Origin: Edwardsiella hoshinae NBRC 105699 = ATCC 33379
GTDB taxonomy: Bacteria; Pseudomonadota; Gammaproteobacteria; Enterobacterales; Enterobacteriaceae
DNA: 64,000 nt
Assembly: GCF_000474215.1 (NCBI RefSeq)
Contig: NZ_BAUC01000001.1
Coordinates: 1-64,000, forward strand
Direction of reading: 5' to 3'
A program made the translations under genes and the position numbers. Position 1 is the stretch's first letter. Each line of letters starts with the position of its first letter. This document shows, in pieces, positions 59,500 through 64,000 of the stretch. The notes beneath the pieces are model-generated. The model saw only the letters and a program-made list of their open reading frames with translations. It was not told the origin of the DNA and made no database searches.

Positions 59500-59667
59500 G
59501 GTAGCCTGACGTTGTACTGCACACCAGGCTTGCGGCAGGCATTCCGGCTCCGCTTGGCCGCACGCCAAGCTATCGGCCGGGGCGGTAATGGGTAAGGGAG
59601 GCGCGGCGGCGGGTGCCTTGATCAACGCTGACGCCGCTCAAGGCGCGCATCACGCGCAAGAAAGCAA

Positions 59668-59693
59668 CAAAAAAGCGCGGCTCATGCCGCGCT
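59668..59693 (-). terminator. Rho-independent terminator of prc
   Basis: AGCGCGGC / GCCGCGCT stem with a four-base loop, followed on the minus strand by T6. It lies 24 bp after the prc stop. Confidence 0.9.
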
Positions 59694-59717
59694 CTATGTA
59701 GTCACTGATACCGTCGC

Positions 59718-61760
59718 TTAATTCTGGGCCGGTTTCGCGTGCTGCTGCTCCAACTGGGCCAAGTCTTCGGCGATTTTCACCGTCTCATTCAGGTAAGGAT
59801 CCGGCTCCTGATAATCCTTCGGAATATCATCCAGCGAACTGATCGGCTTCTTACCCGCCAACTTCAGGCGCGCGTTGATGCGCTGGAGGCGGATGGCATC
59901 GTCTTCTTTGTTCTCCTTCTCACGCTGCGCGTAGTTGAGAGAGACAATGTTGCGCCGTGCCTTCAGTGCCTTGTAGTGCGCGATATCCTGCGCGATATAC
60001 TGGAACTCGGGATCCTTGGCGATACGTGCATCGTGCGACACCAACAGTTGCGGATCGAAACGCTGCACATCCCCAGCCTTGGTATACTCGGCCGCGCGAA
60101 TGCTATCCCACGGCAGGGCGTTGTCTTCGAAGCTCTCGCCAGTATCCGCCGGGTCGACGCCAGTCGGCATCACTATATCCGGGGTGACCCCCTTACGCTG
60201 GGTGCTGCCGCCGTTGATACGGTAGAATTTCTGGATGGTGTACTGCACCGAGCCCAGATCCGGCCACTCTGGACGCAGCATCTGATCGTAGATGCGGTTC
60301 AGCGAGCGATACTGCTGCACCGTCCCCTTACCGAAGGTCGGTTCGCCGACGATCAAGGCGCGATCGTAATCCTGCATCGCGGCGGCGAAGATCTCCGAGG
60401 CGGAAGCACTGAAACGGTCAACCAATACCACCAGCGGTCCCTTGTAATACACTACCCCGTCGTTGTCGGCATCTTCACGTACCTTGCCGATGTTATCGCG
60501 CACTTGCACCACCGGCCCGCTCGGAATGAATAGCCCGGAGAGCGAGACTGCCTCGGTCAGCGCCCCACCGCCGTTACCCCGCAGATCGATGACGATGGCG
60601 CTAACATGCTGTTTCTCCAGTTTCTGCAACTGTACCTTCACGTCGTCCGTCAGACCGACGTAGAAACCGGGAATATCCAACACGCCGATCTTATGGCCGT
60701 CGACCGTCTTCACACTCATCTTCACCGCGCGATCTTCCAGGCGGATACGCTCGCGCGTCAGGGTGACGATGCGCGTCTTGGTACCTTTACCGGCCGGCAG
60801 GATCTCCAGACGAACCTTACTGCCCTTCGGCCCTTTGATCAGGGCGACCACATCATCCAGACGCCAGCCGATCACGTCGACCAGCGGTTTACCGGGTTGA
60901 CCGACCGCCACGATGCGATCGCCGACCTTCAAGATCTTACTCTTGGCCGCCGGCCCACCGGCGACCATGGAGTTAATCTGGGTATAGTCGTCTTCCGTCT
61001 GCTGCAATACCGCGCCGATACCCTCCAGCGACAGACTCATGTCGGTGTTGAACTGTTCGGTATTGCGCGGCGACAGATAGCTGGTGTGCGGATCGATCTC
61101 GCGAGCGAAGGCATTCATAAACAGCTGGAAGACATCTTCGCTGTTGCTCTGCGTCAGGCGCTTGATGGCGAATTGGTAGCGTTTGGTCAGGATCTTTTGG
61201 ATCTCCGGCCAATCTTTCCCCGCCAATTTCAGGTTTAGCGCATCATACTTCACCTTGGCGTACCAGAGCTTATCCAGCTCGGCCACACTGGTCGGCCAGG
61301 GGGCCTTACTGCGATCGATATCGATGGTGTCGTTACCGTCGAAACTCATCGGCTTCTTCAACAGACTCAGAGCGTATTCATAACGCTCCAAGCGACGCTG
61401 CTGCGACAAGTTAAACAAGGCATAGGCCGTATCCAGTTGACCGCTGCGCAGTTGATCGCCCAGCTTGCCTTCCTCATCGCGAAAACGTGCGATATCCGAG
61501 GCTAAAAACACGTTGTGATTGTAATCCAACATGTTGAGGTAGCGATTAAAGATCTTCTTCGAGAAGTCTGCGTTGAGATCAAACTGGCGGTAATGAGAGC
61601 GAGTAAAGCGAGCGGTAACCCGCTCGCTGACCGTTGCATGCTGAGGCTCTTGATGCAACTGAGGCAGCTGGACGGCGTCGTTGACCGCCTCGTCCGCTGC
61701 AAAAACGGTACCCGCAACCAGGGTTAGTGCAATTGCCGATACCCGGAAAAAATTGTTCAT
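59718..61760 (-). CDS. prc: Carboxy-terminal (tail-specific) protease Prc
   Basis: 680 residues, E. coli length 682. A signal peptide (NNFFRVSAIALTLVAGTVFA) precedes an N-terminal domain, a PDZ domain (SLEGIGAVLQ...VAGGPAAKS) and the S41 peptidase. The serine-lysine dyad is Ser453 in DRFSASASE and Lys478 in PTFGKGTVQQ. It processes PBP3 and degrades periplasmic proteins such as MepS with NlpI. The ATG at 61760 gives the conserved start; a 16-residue upstream extension is not conserved. proQ lies 19 bp upstream. Confidence 0.98.
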   Translation of the reverse strand: MNNFFRVSAIALTLVAGTVFAADEAVNDAVQLPQLHQEPQHATVSERVTARFTRSHYRQFDLNADFSKKIFNRYLNMLDYNHNVFLASDIARFRDEEGKLGDQLRSGQLDTAYALFNLSQQRRLERYEYALSLLKKPMSFDGNDTIDIDRSKAPWPTSVAELDKLWYAKVKYDALNLKLAGKDWPEIQKILTKRYQFAIKRLTQSNSEDVFQLFMNAFAREIDPHTSYLSPRNTEQFNTDMSLSLEGIGAVLQQTEDDYTQINSMVAGGPAAKSKILKVGDRIVAVGQPGKPLVDVIGWRLDDVVALIKGPKGSKVRLEILPAGKGTKTRIVTLTRERIRLEDRAVKMSVKTVDGHKIGVLDIPGFYVGLTDDVKVQLQKLEKQHVSAIVIDLRGNGGGALTEAVSLSGLFIPSGPVVQVRDNIGKVREDADNDGVVYYKGPLVVLVDRFSASASEIFAAAMQDYDRALIVGEPTFGKGTVQQYRSLNRIYDQMLRPEWPDLGSVQYTIQKFYRINGGSTQRKGVTPDIVMPTGVDPADTGESFEDNALPWDSIRAAEYTKAGDVQRFDPQLLVSHDARIAKDPEFQYIAQDIAHYKALKARRNIVSLNYAQREKENKEDDAIRLQRINARLKLAGKKPISSLDDIPKDYQEPDPYLNETVKIAEDLAQLEQQHAKPAQN

Positions 61761-61779
61761 GCCAGGGTTGGCCTCCGTA

Positions 61780-62484
61780 TCAGAACTGCAAGTGTTCTGT
61801 GCGTACAATCATTGCCAGACCGTTGGACAGCTGGACGCGGACACCGTCTTTGGTGATTTCGAGTACGGATGCCTCCATGGCATTTTTCCCAGCGCTTACC
61901 TTCACGGTTTGCCCCAGATGCAGCTGCTCCAGCGAGGTCACGGGCGTGGCACGCTGTTCCACGGCCTCATGCGCCACGCGCGGCTTGCGCTCTTGCGCAC
62001 TCTTGGCGTTACGCGGCTTACGCGGCGTGTTGTTGCCCTGCTCGGCATCGCGACGCGCGGCTGGCTTCTTACCGGCCGGACGGGGACGACGCGCTTCGCG
62101 CTTTTCGCCCTGCTCAGCGGCCTCGCGCTTACGCGCTTCACGCTGCGCCTGGACGCGCGCTTTCGCTTCTTCCAGTTGCTGACGCGCATGTTCGACATGC
62201 TGTTCGTCCAGCACGCCACAGGCGTTGCCATCCAGATCGACACGCTCTGCACCCAGTTTTACCCCGTGCAGATAGCGCCAGCTGGATGTGTAAAGACGGA
62301 GTGCTGAACGTAGCTGAGTCTTGCTCAGGCCGTTTTCTTCCCCCTGCATACGCGCGACCAGATCCTGAAAGATGCCGATCTTCAGCGGGCGGGCTTCACC
62401 CTCGGCACTAAAGCACTGAGGGAAACGTTGAGCCAAAAAGGCGATGACTTCTTTACTACTGTTCAACTTTGGTTGATTTTCCAT
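61780..62484 (-). CDS. proQ: RNA chaperone ProQ
   Basis: 234 residues. The N-terminal FinO-like domain (about 1-120; [32 protein letters not shown]) binds structured small RNAs and mRNA 3' ends. A basic low-complexity linker (120-180, rich in Arg/Lys/Ala/Glu) leads to a C-terminal Tudor-like domain ([19 protein letters not shown]). It acts as a global RNA-binding protein. It lies just upstream of prc, and both are probably cotranscribed. Confidence 0.97.
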   Translation of the reverse strand: MENQPKLNSSKEVIAFLAQRFPQCFSAEGEARPLKIGIFQDLVARMQGEENGLSKTQLRSALRLYTSSWRYLHGVKLGAERVDLDGNACGVLDEQHVEHARQQLEEAKARVQAQREARKREAAEQGEKREARRPRPAGKKPAARRDAEQGNNTPRKPRNAKSAQERKPRVAHEAVEQRATPVTSLEQLHLGQTVKVSAGKNAMEASVLEITKDGVRVQLSNGLAMIVRTEHLQF

Positions 62485-62585
62485 GAAATTTCCTGATTAC
62501 AACGGGTTTGCCAACCAGCGATGGCATGAACAGGCGTCATTATAATGAGGCTACCGCCAAATGCCATGCCATCCGCACTACAACC

Positions 62586-63077
62586 TTACGCAAAAGTCAC
62601 AAATTTTGCCCAGTCGCAATGCGCCAAGTGCTGGCAGAGCGCCGCCACCACGGCTTTCAGTCCCATTTCATCCTCGTCATCGAAACGCGCAAACTGTGTA
62701 CTGTCGAGATCGAGCACCCCAATCGTGCGCCCCGCGACCACTAACGGCAACACGATCTCCGCGTTGCTCGCCGCGTCGCAGGCGATATGCCCGTCGAAAG
62801 CATGCACATCATCGACGCGCAGCACTTGACCGCTGGCACAGGCGCTGCCACAGACTCCACGCCCGAGAGGGATGCGGACACAGGCCAGCTTGCCTTGAAA
62901 CGGCCCCAATACCAAGGTGTTTCCATCCACAAAATAGAAACCGGCCCAATTCACCGCCGGCAGACGCTCGAACAACAATGCACTGACATTGGCCAAGGTC
63001 GCGATAGTATTAAATTCGCCGCTGCACAGCGCGCTGAGATCGCGGGTCAGCTCGGCATAAAACGTGTGTTTACTCAT
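62586..63077 (-). CDS. msrC: Free methionine-R-sulfoxide reductase MsrC
   Basis: 163 residues, one GAF domain, homologous to E. coli YebR/MsrC. It reduces free Met-R-sulfoxide. The redox cysteines are visible in KLACVRIPLGRGVCGSACASG and HIACDAASNAEI, covering the three essential positions of fRMsr. The ATG at 63077 has AGAGGA upstream. It is divergent from yebS. Confidence 0.95.
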   Translation of the reverse strand: MSKHTFYAELTRDLSALCSGEFNTIATLANVSALLFERLPAVNWAGFYFVDGNTLVLGPFQGKLACVRIPLGRGVCGSACASGQVLRVDDVHAFDGHIACDAASNAEIVLPLVVAGRTIGVLDLDSTQFARFDDEDEMGLKAVVAALCQHLAHCDWAKFVTFA

Positions 63078-63197
63078 GATCCTCTCTATCACAACGGGGG
63101 ATGATTAAATGACGCAGCGAACCTTGCATAAAGTAAGCATTAAATGCGACAACACACAAGTGAAAAGCCGAATGGCTTCGTGTTAAGCGGTAACACA

Positions 63198-64000
63198 ATG
63201 TATATTGATTCACGGTTCGCGTCACCGTTATATACCCGCTTCGCAGTCAACCAAGGGACGATAGATGCGCAGCTCGTTTCTCCGCCACCTCCATCTCGCG
63301 TCGGTATCCGGGCAATGAGTGCCCTCAAGCCACGCCCCGCTCCGGCGACGCCGCGGCGGCTACGCTGCCCGCAATGCGATGCGTTGTGCCATCTGCCGCC
63401 CATCGCCGCCGACCAGACGGCTTACTGCCCACGCTGTCAAGCGCGACTGTATGAGGGGCGGGACTGGTCATTGATCCGCCTCAGCGTCCTGGCACTCACC
63501 CTGTTGCTCTTACTGCCTTTAGCGCTGTTCGAACCGCTGCTACAGATCCGCCTGTTCGGTGTCAGTATCTCGACTAGCCTATGGCAAGGCATCGTGCAGA
63601 TGGTCCGCCAGGGCGATTGGTTGACGGCCGCCATGGTGGCCTGGTGCGTCGTCGTCACCCCGCTGCTGCTCCCCGTGACAGTGCTGGCTCTGTACCTCGG
63701 CCAGCGCTGGCGCTGCAACCTGCGCCCCCTACTGCGCATGCTCAGCCGGGTGCGCGCGTGGATCATGCTGGACATCTATCTGGTGGGGCTGGCCGTCGCC
63801 TGCATTAAAGTACGCGAATACGCCACTATCGACGCCGGCCCGGCACTACTGGCCTACATCGCCGCCACTTTGCTGCTGTTACTGATGCTGATCCACCTCA
63901 ACATGGAGCAACTGTGGCGACGCTGTTACCCCCAACCGCTCAGCCACGCGCCCGATGAGGCCCTACAACTGTGCGAGATCTGCCTGCACAGCGCACCGCC
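63198..64000 (+). CDS. letA: YebS/LetA membrane protein (partial; runs off the window)
   Basis: The reading frame stays open to the end of the window, so the C-terminal half is missing. Two CxxC zinc-ribbon pairs (CPQC and CPRC) open the domain, followed by RDWSLIRLSVLALTLLLLLP and further membrane segments with NLRPLLRML and MLDIYLVGLAVACIKV, as in E. coli YebS (paraquat-inducible PqiA family). With LetB (YebT) it moves lipids across the periplasm. The start is uncertain: ATG 63198 gives 56 residues before the first Cys pair; ATG 63315 gives 17; E. coli has about 33. Confidence 0.85.
   Translation, partial: MYIDSRFASPLYTRFAVNQGTIDAQLVSPPPPSRVGIRAMSALKPRPAPATPRRLRCPQCDALCHLPPIAADQTAYCPRCQARLYEGRDWSLIRLSVLALTLLLLLPLALFEPLLQIRLFGVSISTSLWQGIVQMVRQGDWLTAAMVAWCVVVTPLLLPVTVLALYLGQRWRCNLRPLLRMLSRVRAWIMLDIYLVGLAVACIKVREYATIDAGPALLAYIAATLLLLLMLIHLNMEQLWRRCYPQPLSHAPDEALQLCEICLHSAP

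Overview
This window is chromosomal DNA of a gammaproteobacterium of the order Enterobacterales. Most predicted proteins are close in length and motif content to their Escherichia coli counterparts, and the first 26 kb follows the E. coli order rsx-nth-dtpA-gstA-pdxY-tyrS-pdxH-mliC-anmK-slyB-slyA-gloA-rnt-grxD-mepH-sodB-ynhF-purR-punR-punC-cfa. The high GC content and the pattern of local rearrangements make me think of Edwardsiella or a related Hafniaceae genus. That is an inference from recalled protein sequences, not a proof. I saw no rRNA, tRNA, CRISPR array, prophage or insertion sequence.

Region 1 (1-26 kb) is conserved core: the end of the Rsx electron-transport operon that resets SoxR, endonuclease III, the di/tripeptide permease DtpA, a glutathione transferase, vitamin B6 salvage (PdxY, PdxH) around TyrS, cell-wall genes (MliC, AnmK, MepH), SlyB/SlyA, glyoxalase I, RNase T, the monothiol glutaredoxin, Fe superoxide dismutase, the purine repressor, the PunR/PunC purine nucleoside system and Cfa. 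Differences from E. coli are informative: an Na+/H+ antiporter-family gene sits where lhr would be, nemRA and ydhP are absent, an ABC permease/ATPase pair (ynjC-ynjD) without its binding protein is inserted between purR and punR, and a hexanucleotide array (GGACAC, about 10.8 copies) lies between grxD and mepH.

Region 2 (26-35.5 kb) is a complete periplasmic Cu(I)/Ag(I) efflux locus: cusCFBA on the minus strand and cusRS divergently on the plus strand, with a clear CusR palindrome between them. An unrecognised 100-residue secreted protein with regularly spaced His-Gln pairs lies downstream of cusS.

Region 3 (35.5-45 kb) holds putP and putA (proline uptake and oxidation, divergent), htpX and a periplasmic alpha-amylase malS.

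Region 4 (45-59.5 kb) is a myo-inositol catabolic island: iolB, iolE, an iolC fused to a DUF2090 domain, a second Gfo/Idh/MocA dehydrogenase, a three-gene sugar ABC importer, iolG, iolD and iolA, all on the minus strand, with the RpiR-type regulator iolR divergent. In E. coli prc and htpX are neighbours, so malS and the iol island split an otherwise conserved htpX-prc-proQ-msrC-yebS block.

Region 5 (59.5-64 kb) is that block: prc, proQ, msrC and the start of yebS/letA, which runs off the window.
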